From Gemmatimonadota bacterium (lineage in GTDB: Bacteria > Gemmatimonadota > Gemmatimonadetes > Gemmatimonadales > GWC2-71-9): a stretch of 7,219 bases of DNA. Shown piece by piece: positions 1 to 5,499 of this stretch (position 1 is its first letter; the number at the start of each line of letters is the position of its first letter). The stretch covers positions 7,199 to 14,417 of the forward strand of contig QHUQ01000112.1 of assembly GCA_003221985.1 (NCBI GenBank), written 5' to 3'. The notes under the pieces are model-generated. The model saw only the letters and a program-made list of their open reading frames with translations. It ran no database searches and had not been told where the DNA came from. A program made the translations under genes and the position numbers.

Positions 1-449
1 GCGCGACCTATCCGAACGTGGGCTACGCGCACCAGGGGTGGCTCACCGACGACCAGCGCTACGCGTACGAAGACGACGAGCTAGACGAGATCCAGGGCTT
101 CGTCGACGGGACGCGGACGTTGATTTGGGACGTCAGCGACCTCGAGAACCCGGGCCTGGCGGGACAATACATCTCGAAGAACAAGGCCACCGACCACAAC
201 CTCTGGCTGGTCGGCAACACCATGTATCAGTCGAACTACGTGAGCGGCCTCCGGGTGCTCGATATCAGCGATCGCCTGCACCCGAAAGAGATCGGTTTCT
301 TCGATACGCACCCCGTGGGACCGGATGAGCCCGGGTTCGAGGGGACGTGGGGCAACTATCCGTTCTTCAAGAGCGGCGTGGTCGCGGTGAGCAGCATGAG
401 CGAAGGACTGTTCATCCTGAAGAAGCATCCGACGCCGCCGGTGCCATGA
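1..449 (+). CDS. choice-of-anchor B family (LVIVD-repeat) protein, 3' end
   Basis: The gene is cut at its 5' end by the window edge; the open frame runs from base 3 to a TGA at 447-449. The visible 148 or so residues carry the hallmarks of the choice-of-anchor B family, whose members are secreted or surface-anchored propellers built of LVIVD-type blades. These are YAHQGWLTDDQRY followed by an acidic EDDELDE stretch, a blade with LIWDVSDLENP, then ATDHNLW and YQSNYVSGLRVLDIS, and the closing WGNYPFFKSGVVAVSS with EGLFIL. The tail ends KKHPTPPVP with no visible C-terminal anchor. Biochemical function in this family is not established. The stop overlaps the start of the next propeller gene by four bases (ATGA), indicating one operon with translational coupling. 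The signal peptide and N-terminal blades lie outside the window. Family assignment is confident; any specific role would be a guess. Confidence 0.85.
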   Translation, partial: ATYPNVGYAHQGWLTDDQRYAYEDDELDEIQGFVDGTRTLIWDVSDLENPGLAGQYISKNKATDHNLWLVGNTMYQSNYVSGLRVLDISDRLHPKEIGFFDTHPVGPDEPGFEGTWGNYPFFKSGVVAVSSMSEGLFILKKHPTPPVP

Positions 450-1219
450 ACTTCCTGCTGGCACTGCTGTCCCCGGTTCTCGTGTACGTTGCGAATCAAG
501 CATCGGGGAAAGTCACGGTGATCGACGCGGCGACGGACTCTGTCGTCGCCGTCGTCGATTTCACGACGCTGGGCTTCTCGGCACATCCCAAGCCGCACCA
601 CATCGTCGTCGAGCCGGACGGATCGTACTGGTACGTCTCGCTCGTCGGTGACAATGCGGTCGTCAAGCTCGATCGATCGAACCACGTCGTCGCCAAAGCC
701 GAAACGGTGACGCCCGGGCTGCTCGCGATCGACCCCAGGAGCGACTTGCTGTACGCGACCCGCTCGATGTCGGCGGTCAGTGCGCCGGCGCGCATCGCGG
801 TGATTAACAGAAGGTCTATGACGGTCGCCGAAGTAGAAGTACTAGTTCCAAGACCCCACGGCCTCGCCGTTGCGCCCGATGGCCAGCACGCCTACGTCGC
901 GAGCCTCGGCGCGAACCAGATCGCGGTGTACGACGCCAAGCGGGAACGGGTCGGGATCGTCGACGTGCCGGGGAGCGACACGAGTCAGGTGATGGTCCAG
1001 CTCGCCGTATCGCCGGATGGCCGCACGCTGGTGGCGACGGCGCAGTTGATCGGCAAGCTGCTCGTCTTCGATCTCGCCGATCCGGCGAAGCCGAATCTGG
1101 TGCAAAAGGTGGCGACGGGTGACTGGCCCTGGCTCGTCACGTTCACGCCGGACGGCGCCGAGGTGTGGGTGCCCAATCAGCGATCCAATGATGTCACCGT
1201 CATCGATGCAAAGCGTTGA
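446..1219 (+). CDS. YVTN/YncE-like beta-propeller protein, prematurely ended by a frame break
   Basis: The ATG at 446 gives 257 residues. I chose it over upstream in-frame codons because it forms an ATGA overlap with the previous stop and opens with a hydrophobic MNFLLALLSPVLVYVA, a short export-signal-like segment that runs into the first strand. YVTN-type blades follow: YVANQASGKVTVIDAATDSV at 12-31, then PKPHHIVVEPDGSYWYVSLV, RPHGLAVAPDGQHAYVASL, LAVSPDGRTLVATAQL and FTPDGAEVWVPNQRSNDV. Each has the PDG turn typical of the fold. These proteins are periplasmic or secreted scaffolds, usually of unknown ligand. The last blade stops abruptly after VTVIDAKR, where relatives continue with at least one more blade. 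The missing tail is recognisable in another frame immediately downstream. No good Shine-Dalgarno precedes the ATG, so coupling to the upstream gene is likely. A truncated propeller would probably not fold correctly. Confidence 0.82.
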   Translation: MNFLLALLSPVLVYVANQASGKVTVIDAATDSVVAVVDFTTLGFSAHPKPHHIVVEPDGSYWYVSLVGDNAVVKLDRSNHVVAKAETVTPGLLAIDPRSDLLYATRSMSAVSAPARIAVINRRSMTVAEVEVLVPRPHGLAVAPDGQHAYVASLGANQIAVYDAKRERVGIVDVPGSDTSQVMVQLAVSPDGRTLVATAQLIGKLLVFDLADPAKPNLVQKVATGDWPWLVTFTPDGAEVWVPNQRSNDVTVIDAKR

Positions 1220-1224
1220 TCAGC

Positions 1225-1362
1225 ATGGCGATGCCGATGCCGGGCATGACCGCGGCGCCGGGGCGCGTGATCGTGATCGACGCGCGACGCCGCGAGGTCG
1301 TGCACCGCATCGACACGGCGCCGGATGGCGCAGGGCTCGGCGTGGGCGGAGGGAAGCCCTGA
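1225..1362 (+). pseudogene. Out-of-frame C-terminal remnant of the YVTN propeller gene
   Basis: The frame one base off from the propeller gene encodes MAMPMPGMTAAPGRVIVIDA, then RRREVVHRIDTAPDGAGLGV and GGGKP before a TGA at 1360-1362. GRVIVIDARRREVVHRI is a standard YVTN strand pattern, and AGLGVG resembles the usual family ending, so this reads as the natural 3' end of the gene at 446. From memory of the family, some 35-50 residues (most of a blade with a second PHG...PDG motif) should lie between VIDA and this segment. The stop overlaps the CTG start of the next gene by four bases, repeating the ATGA junction seen upstream, which supports this being the original end of the gene. Whether the break is real or a sequence error cannot be told here. 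Confidence 0.68.
1348..1353 (+). promoter_or_regulatory. Shine-Dalgarno supporting a CTG start
   Basis: GGAGGG lies five bases before the CTG at 1359-1361. There is no ATG, GTG or TTG in this frame at a suitable spacing, and the CTG overlaps the preceding TGA (CTGA). This site therefore decides the start of the VCBS lipoprotein. Confidence 0.6.
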
Positions 1363-3095
1363 GATTCGCATGGGTTGTTGTCCTGAGCACTGCCTGCTCC
1401 CTTCACCATCCTTCACCAACCTTCAGAACCTCCACCAACTTCATCGGTGCGATTTCTCCCTTCCCCGTTCTGGACTCCACCGGCCACACCTTCGCCCTCC
1501 CCTTTCTGGGCGGTTTCGAGCATCCCCGGCCCCAGCTCCTGGATATCGACGGCGATGGAGTACTGGATCTCTTCATCCAAGAGAACTCGGGCGAGCTGGA
1601 GCTCTTCCAACGCGGCCCAGACTCCTGGCTCCTAACCTCCGACTCCTTCCAGAACATCGATATCGGCGAGTGGTACCGGTTTGTGGATGTGGACGGCGAC
1701 GGGCTGTACGACCTGTTCGCCGAATCACCGCTCAGCGACATCCGGTACTATCGCAACGTCGGGACGCGCACTGCGCCGAGGTTCGTCGTCGCCGCCGACA
1801 CATTGAAAGACGTCCAGGGAGCGGCGATCTATGCCGACCGCCAGAACATCGCGCAGTTCGCCGACATCGATTGCAACGGTAGACTCGATATGCTGTTGGG
1901 TCGGGTCGATGGCACCATCACGCGCTACGAGATGGCGGGATTGGACTCGAATCGCGCGCCGCGGTTCCGTCTCATCACCGAGAAGTTCGAGGACATCCAG
2001 ATCATCGGCCAGCGACAACCTTCGATGCACGGCGCGAACACGATGGCGGTGTTCGACGTCGATGGCGATGGCAACCCCGACATTCTGTGGGGCGACTTCT
2101 TCGAGCCCGGCCTGTTGTGGATCAGAAACCAGGGGACGTGCGCGCATTTCGACTTTCACGGCGAGCGGATCCCGTTCCCGCCTGGGACTCCACTCGAAAC
2201 CAGCGGCTACAACGCGCCTGCGGCCGGCGACCTGAACCGCGACGGGCGGCTCGATCTCGTCGTCGGCGTCCTCGGCGGCGCGTTCAACCCGGTCAAGACG
2301 AGCACGGCGAATCTGTACGAGCTCGATCAGACCGCGCCCGGCAGCTGGACCGTGACGACCACGCATCTGCTGGACGCGATCGACCTGGGGGCGGAGACCA
2401 TCCCCGCATTTGGCGATCTCGACGGCGACGGCGATTTCGATCTCGTGGTCGGGACGAAGATCGAACCCGATAACCCGCGCAGCGGCGGCATTTACTGGTT
2501 CGAGAACATCGGGTCACGCACTGGGCCCCGCCTTCAGCTGCGCGGTCACCTCACCGTGCTGCCCGCCTTCCACAATGCGCCGGCGCTCGGCGATCTCGAT
2601 GGAGACGGCCTGCCGGATCTGGTCGTTGGGCAATTTCAGGATGCCGTGGCATGGTATCACAACAGCGGCAAGAGCGGCGCCGAACGGTTTGTGCTCGTCG
2701 ATTCGGCGCTCGTACGCCTGCCGCGCGGCAGCAACGCGGTACCCGAGCTTTATGACATCGATCACGACGGCGATTTGGATCTTTTCCTGGGCGATGCCGC
2801 GGGGCGGATCGCGTTCTTCAGAAACGAAGGATCGAAACAGGCACCGCGTTTCGTGATGGTCAGCGACGACTATCTCGGCAAGCGCGTCGGCAGAAGGGCG
2901 GTGCCGCGCTTCCTGAACAACGTGCTGATCGTGGGAACGGAGCAGGGCGGCCGGGACTCGAGTCTAGGCGTGCGGTTGCCGCCCTATGCGGCGCCGGCGT
3001 TTGCCGACCTGCGTGGCACCGGCAAGCCTGATCTGTTCGTGGGCGGAGCGGGGGGCGGAATCTTCTACTTCACGAAACTTTCCCTGCCGCCGTAG
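1359..3095 (+). CDS. VCBS/FG-GAP repeat beta-propeller lipoprotein
   Basis: 578 residues from a proposed CTG start. The N-terminus MRFAWVVVLSTACS is a short lipoprotein signal: Arg2, a hydrophobic core and a lipobox ending at Cys13 that fits the PROSITE prokaryotic lipoprotein pattern, though Ser rather than Leu at -3 is atypical. A Ser/Pro/Thr/His-rich linker follows. Nine calcium-loop motifs of the DxDxDGxxD type start near residues 62, 110, 169, 233, 291, 353, 412, 466 and 550, for example DIDGDGVLDLFI, DLNRDGRLDLVV and DLDGDGDFDLVV. Most are followed by a strand plus a conserved NxGxxxxPRF element. The third (DIDCNG) and ninth (DLRGTG) loops are degenerate. The family forms calcium-bound propellers on the outside of the cell membrane, often binding glycans or proteins; the ligand here is unknown. 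It is third in the propeller operon. The same frame is open upstream to 1119, but that stretch is an Arg/Pro-rich shadow of the YVTN gene. Confidence 0.85.
   Translation: MRFAWVVVLSTACSLHHPSPTFRTSTNFIGAISPFPVLDSTGHTFALPFLGGFEHPRPQLLDIDGDGVLDLFIQENSGELELFQRGPDSWLLTSDSFQNIDIGEWYRFVDVDGDGLYDLFAESPLSDIRYYRNVGTRTAPRFVVAADTLKDVQGAAIYADRQNIAQFADIDCNGRLDMLLGRVDGTITRYEMAGLDSNRAPRFRLITEKFEDIQIIGQRQPSMHGANTMAVFDVDGDGNPDILWGDFFEPGLLWIRNQGTCAHFDFHGERIPFPPGTPLETSGYNAPAAGDLNRDGRLDLVVGVLGGAFNPVKTSTANLYELDQTAPGSWTVTTTHLLDAIDLGAETIPAFGDLDGDGDFDLVVGTKIEPDNPRSGGIYWFENIGSRTGPRLQLRGHLTVLPAFHNAPALGDLDGDGLPDLVVGQFQDAVAWYHNSGKSGAERFVLVDSALVRLPRGSNAVPELYDIDHDGDLDLFLGDAAGRIAFFRNEGSKQAPRFVMVSDDYLGKRVGRRAVPRFLNNVLIVGTEQGGRDSSLGVRLPPYAAPAFADLRGTGKPDLFVGGAGGGIFYFTKLSLPP
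1401..1440 (+). repeat. Imperfect 10-bp pyrimidine-rich tandem repeat
   Basis: Consecutive 10-mers CTTCACCATC, CTTCACCAAC and CTTCAGAACC, then a drifted TCCACCAACT. They encode the low-complexity linker after the lipobox cysteine of the VCBS protein. As 10 is not a multiple of three, gain or loss of a single unit would shift the frame. Confidence 0.5.
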
Positions 3096-3128
3096 CATAT
3101 TGTATCCGTCCCTTCTCCGGATCCTGTG

Positions 3129-3326
3129 ATGCTAAAGCCCGTTTTGCAGCTCGCCGCCGTCGGCGTCGTCGGCGTTGTCCTGTGGAAAGTTGCGGCCGCG
3201 TTTCTGCTTCCTCTGTTCTTTCTCGTCTTCAAAATCGGGCTGATCGTGGCCCTGGTCATGCTGGCCTTCTGGTTCTTCAATAAGAAGGACCGTGGTAAAG
3301 AGGACACGCCGCCCCCGTCCGCGTAG
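3129..3326 (+). CDS. Small hydrophobic membrane protein
   Basis: 65 residues from the ATG at 3129; an adjacent in-frame GTG at 3126 is an equally possible start one codon earlier. Residues 3-50 are almost entirely hydrophobic, with one Lys near position 20 (VVLWKVAAAFLLPLFFLVFK), and can be read as two membrane helices with a tight turn, roughly 5-28 and 31-51. A charged cytoplasmic-type tail follows (NKKDRGKEDTPPPSA). The Shine-Dalgarno is weak (CGGAT about seven bases upstream). It lies 33 bases after the VCBS stop and ends just before a strong hairpin. I recall similar short membrane proteins in Gemmatimonadota genomes but know no function. The coherent hydrophobic pattern and charged tail make it a real gene rather than a chance frame. 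Confidence 0.72.
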   Translation: MLKPVLQLAAVGVVGVVLWKVAAAFLLPLFFLVFKIGLIVALVMLAFWFFNKKDRGKEDTPPPSA

Positions 3327-3344
3327 TGTCCCCCGCAACACAAT

Positions 3345-3383
3345 CGCGGCGCGCCTAGCCTGCCCGTGGCTTGGCGCGCCGCG
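3345..3383 (+). terminator. Strong GC hairpin between the small membrane protein and the TPR gene
   Basis: CGCGGCGCGCC at 3345-3355 is perfectly complementary to GGCGCGCCGCG at 3373-3383. Inside, a T/T mismatch is followed by AGCC pairing with GGCT around a seven-base loop (3361-3367). The stem begins 18 bases after the stop at 3326. The trailing sequence TGCGTTCTCCCCC is only weakly T-rich, so this is at best an imperfect intrinsic terminator. It could also act as an mRNA stabiliser or partial attenuator before the next gene. Confidence 0.55.
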
Positions 3384-3417
3384 TGCGTTCTCCCCCGGCA
3401 AACCACGGGAGGACGTC

Positions 3418-3870
3418 ATGAACTACTGGAAAGGTTTGATGATTGCCGTCGCCATCGACCTCGGTTGGATCATGGGGTCCCCGGCGACGGTCACAGGGCC
3501 CGACACCGTGCCGGCGCTCGATGTCGTCGCCGACTGGCCGAGCCAACCGCCCACGGATCCGAGCACTCTCGATGAGCTGAGTGAGACGGGGCGTCTGGAA
3601 GACTCACTGATGTCGTATCTGCAACAGAATCCTGAGGACGTGGATGCGATGGCCAAGCTGGCGCGCATCTACGCCGACAACGGGTGGTACGACGCCGCGA
3701 TCAACCCGCTGGCGCGGGCGCTGCAGATCGATGCCGAGCGCCGCAGTCTCTGGGCCGCGCTGGACCGCGCAGTGGAAAAGTCGGGCAAGGCGAAGGTTAC
3801 GGATGCTGAGCTGACGCGCCGAGCGGCGGCGTTTGTGGAAGCGGTGGAGATGTGGGGGCATGGCTGTTGA
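3418..3870 (+). CDS. Membrane-anchored tetratricopeptide-repeat protein
   Basis: 150 residues. The ATG at 3418 is preceded by GGGAGGA at 3407-3413 at ideal spacing, which rules out the longer upstream in-frame reading. Residues 5-20 (KGLMIAVAIDLGWIMGS) form an uncleaved anchor or signal peptide. A Pro/Asp-rich linker to about residue 50 follows, then a helical region with TPR character: LEDSLMSYLQQNPEDVDAMA followed by LARIYADNGWYDAAINPLAR and ALQIDAERRSLWAALDRAVE, about 60-110. The ADNGWYDAAINPLARAL part fits the second-helix consensus. A charged helix containing AFVEAVEMW ends the protein, and the last residue is Cys. TPR units bind partner proteins; the arrangement resembles the TPR segment of cytochrome c biogenesis CcmH/NrfG proteins, but the partner is unknown. 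It follows a GC hairpin and ends six bases before an inverted repeat array. Confidence 0.78.
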   Translation: MNYWKGLMIAVAIDLGWIMGSPATVTGPDTVPALDVVADWPSQPPTDPSTLDELSETGRLEDSLMSYLQQNPEDVDAMAKLARIYADNGWYDAAINPLARALQIDAERRSLWAALDRAVEKSGKAKVTDAELTRRAAAFVEAVEMWGHGC

Positions 3871-3875
3871 AAACC

Positions 3876-3968
3876 GACGGTAAGGGACGGTAAGAGACGG
3901 TAAAGGACGGTAGGGGGTTTTGCCCTTACCGTCCCTTACCGTCCTTTACCGTCGCTTCATCTACCGTC
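3876..3968. repeat. Inverted array of 10-bp GACGGTAAGG-type repeats (bidirectional hairpin)
   Basis: Four tandem 10-mers on the left arm: GACGGTAAGG (3876), GACGGTAAGA (3886), GACGGTAAAG (3896) and GACGGTAGGG (3906). A short spacer containing TTTTG follows, then three inverted 10-mers: CCTTACCGTC (3924), CCTTACCGTC (3934) and CTTTACCGTC (3944). A displaced half copy CTACCGTC sits at 3961-3968. The arms can pair over roughly 30 bp in more than one register. The array fills the gap between the convergent stops at 3870 and 3971, so a two-way transcription stop is the simplest role. Confidence 0.85.
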
Positions 3969-3970
3969 GT

Positions 3971-4588
3971 TTATTGGTCCACCCACGTCGACCGCACATC
4001 GTACGTCACGCGGTACACCAACTCGTTGATCAATCGTCCGTACGCATCGTTCGGGTCCGTGGCGGAGAACGAGGGCGTGGTGCCGATGAACGACAGGCCG
4101 CCGACTTCTTCGGTCGACGCCGAGCTCCTGCGCCACATCACGCCACCCGTGCGCGTGTTCACGAGCCACACCGCCAGATCGACGGTCACGGTCGCCCTTA
4201 AGACGGGCGATAGCCCGGCCGTCAGCCCGCCATGCGGCTTCACGTTGGAGATCTTGAGATGTCCGAAGAATGCCACGGGACAGCTGCTCGAGTCGGCAGC
4301 GGTCGTAAAGACGCGGCCGGAATCGGCCGAGCTGAACTCGCGCACCTCGATGCCGCTTTGCGCCGCGAGGACGTACTCCTCGAAGCGCTGCGTCGCGAAC
4401 TGGTGCAGGTTGCCTTTGGCGTTTTCCACCGAGAAGGTGAACAGCCCGATGTTGTGATACGGGACGAGATTCAGCGTCGGCGGCAGCAGCACGCGTTGGC
4501 GCACGGGCCGCTGTGCTCCGCGCGATCCACCGCAGCCGACGATTGCCGGCAGGATCAAGCAGCAGATGAGAACGCGATACACGCGCAT
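3971..4588 (-). CDS. Lipoprotein of unknown function
   Basis: 205 residues. The ATG at 4588 has GAGG five bases upstream. The N-terminus MRVYRVLICCLILPAIVGC is a textbook lipoprotein signal with cleavage before Cys19 (lipobox IVGC), so the mature protein is membrane-anchored in the periplasm or at the outer membrane. The body shows VLLPPTLNLVPYHNIGLFTF, then NLHQFATQRFEEYVLAAQSG, a GHLKISNVKP strand, AVWLVNTRTGGVMWRRSS, and a final helix with LINELVYRVTYDVRSTWVDQ. Phrases of the type 'LVNTRTGGVMW' and a C-terminal helix leading to DVRSTWV recall CsgG/LpoB-like or DUF4136-like periplasmic lipoproteins, but that is resemblance, not identification. It is downstream of and codirectional with the cytochrome gene, separated by 78 bases that hold a palindrome, so it may be transcribed separately. 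Confidence 0.78.
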   Translation of the reverse strand: MRVYRVLICCLILPAIVGCGGSRGAQRPVRQRVLLPPTLNLVPYHNIGLFTFSVENAKGNLHQFATQRFEEYVLAAQSGIEVREFSSADSGRVFTTAADSSSCPVAFFGHLKISNVKPHGGLTAGLSPVLRATVTVDLAVWLVNTRTGGVMWRRSSASTEEVGGLSFIGTTPSFSATDPNDAYGRLINELVYRVTYDVRSTWVDQ

Positions 4589-4610
4589 AGGGTCCTCGGT
4601 GATGAATAGT

Positions 4611-4638
4611 GTAGGGGCGCAGCATGCTGCGCCCCTAC
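4611..4638. repeat. 28-bp perfect palindrome (REP-like dispersed element)
   Basis: GTAGGGGCGCAGCA at 4611-4624 is followed directly by its exact reverse complement to 4638, with no loop. It sits between the cytochrome c stop (4667) and the start of the lipoprotein at 4588. I recall GTAGGGGC...GCCCCTAC palindromes as dispersed intergenic repeats in several environmental phyla. On the minus strand it could also stop or pause transcription after the cytochrome gene, but no T-run follows. Confidence 0.85.
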
Positions 4639-4666
4639 GTTCGGGGTCCCAACATAATGGTTTCTG

Positions 4667-5095
4667 CTATTTGAATGATTCTGTGGGTACCGTCACGGGC
4701 ACGGGTTGCGCACGTATGTAGCTGACAATCTTCCAGATAGCGCCGGTGGACAGAATCCCGCCGTACGCCGGCATCCCGCGCGGACGGCCGTAGAAGATCG
4801 ACTGGAACACCGCGCCATCGCTGCCGCCGTAGCGCCAGCGGCCGTCGACGAGACTCGGTCCGACCCAACCCGTCGCGCCGCCGCCGTGACAGCCGTCGCA
4901 GTTCATCGCGCTGAAAATCTTGGAGCCGTCCGCGACGTTGGTGGAGTCAGCCACAAAGGGATTCTGCAGGTCGCCCGCGGGCGGCAAGTTGCCTCCGGCC
5001 GAGACGTGATCGGGATAGCGGATCGACGGAGGGATGCCGTCCGGCCGGTCGCACGCCGTGAGCAACGCGAGCACGACTAGAGGCCGAAGATCCAG
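4667..5095 (-). CDS. Lipoprotein c-type cytochrome, partner of the PQQ dehydrogenase
   Basis: 142 residues from a proposed CTG start at 5095. This start gives MDLRPLVVLALLTACDRP, a proper lipoprotein signal with Cys15, and has GGGAGG six bases upstream. The GTG at 5074 that a gene finder would choose leaves only seven residues before the cysteine and has no Shine-Dalgarno. The haem-binding motif is Cys66-Asp-Gly-Cys69-His70, and the likely axial methionine is Met108 in RGMPAYGG. One haem is expected. A Pro-rich linker (PPSIRYPDHVSAGGNLPPAG) separates the anchor from the cytochrome domain, and the protein ends after a helix WKIVSYIRAQ. It overlaps the end of the dehydrogenase gene by 17 bases, so it is cotranscribed and very probably takes electrons from that enzyme in the periplasm. 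The cytochrome fold is certain from CxxCH and GMP; the start codon is inference. Confidence 0.85.
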   Translation of the reverse strand: MDLRPLVVLALLTACDRPDGIPPSIRYPDHVSAGGNLPPAGDLQNPFVADSTNVADGSKIFSAMNCDGCHGGGATGWVGPSLVDGRWRYGGSDGAVFQSIFYGRPRGMPAYGGILSTGAIWKIVSYIRAQPVPVTVPTESFK

Positions 5096-5499
5096 ACGAT
5101 GCCTCCCTGACTCGTGTGCCGCCCCAATTCGGCTGCAAAGTCCGCTGGCGGCCGGACGTCCGCGGGATCGTCCGAGCGCACGTCACCCGACAGCAGGAAC
5201 CAGTCGCCGCCGATGCCGGCGTAGATCGCGACGTACTGTTTGCCGTCCGGCCCGCGAAACGAGATCGGCGCGCCCATGACGCCCGAGCCGACTTTGAACT
5301 TCCAGAGCTGCCGGCCGGTGCGCGCGTTGGCGGCCTTGAACCAGCCGTCCAGTGTCCCGAAGAAGACGACGTCGCCTGCGGTGACGACGCTGCCGCTCCA
5401 CACGGGGAACTTTTCCTTGATCTCCCACACTTTGCGGCCGCGCGCCGCATCCCATGCGATGAAGGCCCCGCCGTTCCCGCCCGGCCCCACCATGTACGC
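5077..5499 (-). pseudogene. PQQ-dependent alcohol dehydrogenase, 3' part in a shifted frame
   Basis: This frame resumes the dehydrogenase with AYMVGPGGNGGAFIAWDAAR, then KVWEIKEKFPVWSGSVVTAG and DVVFFGTLDGWFKAANARTG. Next comes RQLWKFKVGSGVMGAPISFR, followed by GPDGKQYVAIYAGIGG. These are the last propeller blades of the methanol/ethanol PQQ dehydrogenase family, including the tryptophan-docking type strands (LWKFKVGSG) and the conserved GTLDGWFKA, whose Trp normally stacks on PQQ. The protein ends SQGGIVWIFGL, a typical family C-terminus, at a TAG (5079-5077). No plausible start with a ribosome site is visible for it as a separate gene, so it is the tail of the 6677 gene in a different frame. 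The gene has no fused C-terminal cytochrome domain; the cytochrome is the separate gene immediately after. Confidence 0.78.
5093..5107 (-). promoter_or_regulatory. Shine-Dalgarno and CTG start of the cytochrome gene
   Basis: On the minus strand GGGAGG (5107-5102) is followed after six bases by CTG (5095-5093). This pair lies inside the last codons of the dehydrogenase and produces a complete lipoprotein signal peptide, which the later GTG does not. Confidence 0.55.

Noticed and set aside
1201..1230. Programmed ribosomal frameshift joining the two YVTN parts
   Set aside because: There is no slippery heptamer near the stop, and residues expected from relatives are missing, which frameshifting alone would not explain.
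1119..1358. Longer N-terminus for the VCBS protein from the ATG at 1119
   Set aside because: The added 80 residues are Arg/Pro/His-rich and lie over the YVTN gene in another frame; they would bury the lipoprotein signal in the middle of the protein.
1725..2366. 213-residue minus-strand frame opposite the VCBS gene
   Set aside because: It is an Arg/Val/Asp-rich mirror of the calcium-loop codons, with no recognisable motif; the plus strand carries nine clear VCBS motifs.
3876..3968. Possible CRISPR array
   Set aside because: Units are only 10 bp, have no spacers between them and invert halfway; no cas genes are present.
4947..5498. Continuation of the dehydrogenase first frame to a stop at 4947
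   Set aside because: After the frame break the translation is Arg/Ser/Ala-rich without family motifs, while another frame carries the real C-terminus; it also runs into the cytochrome gene.
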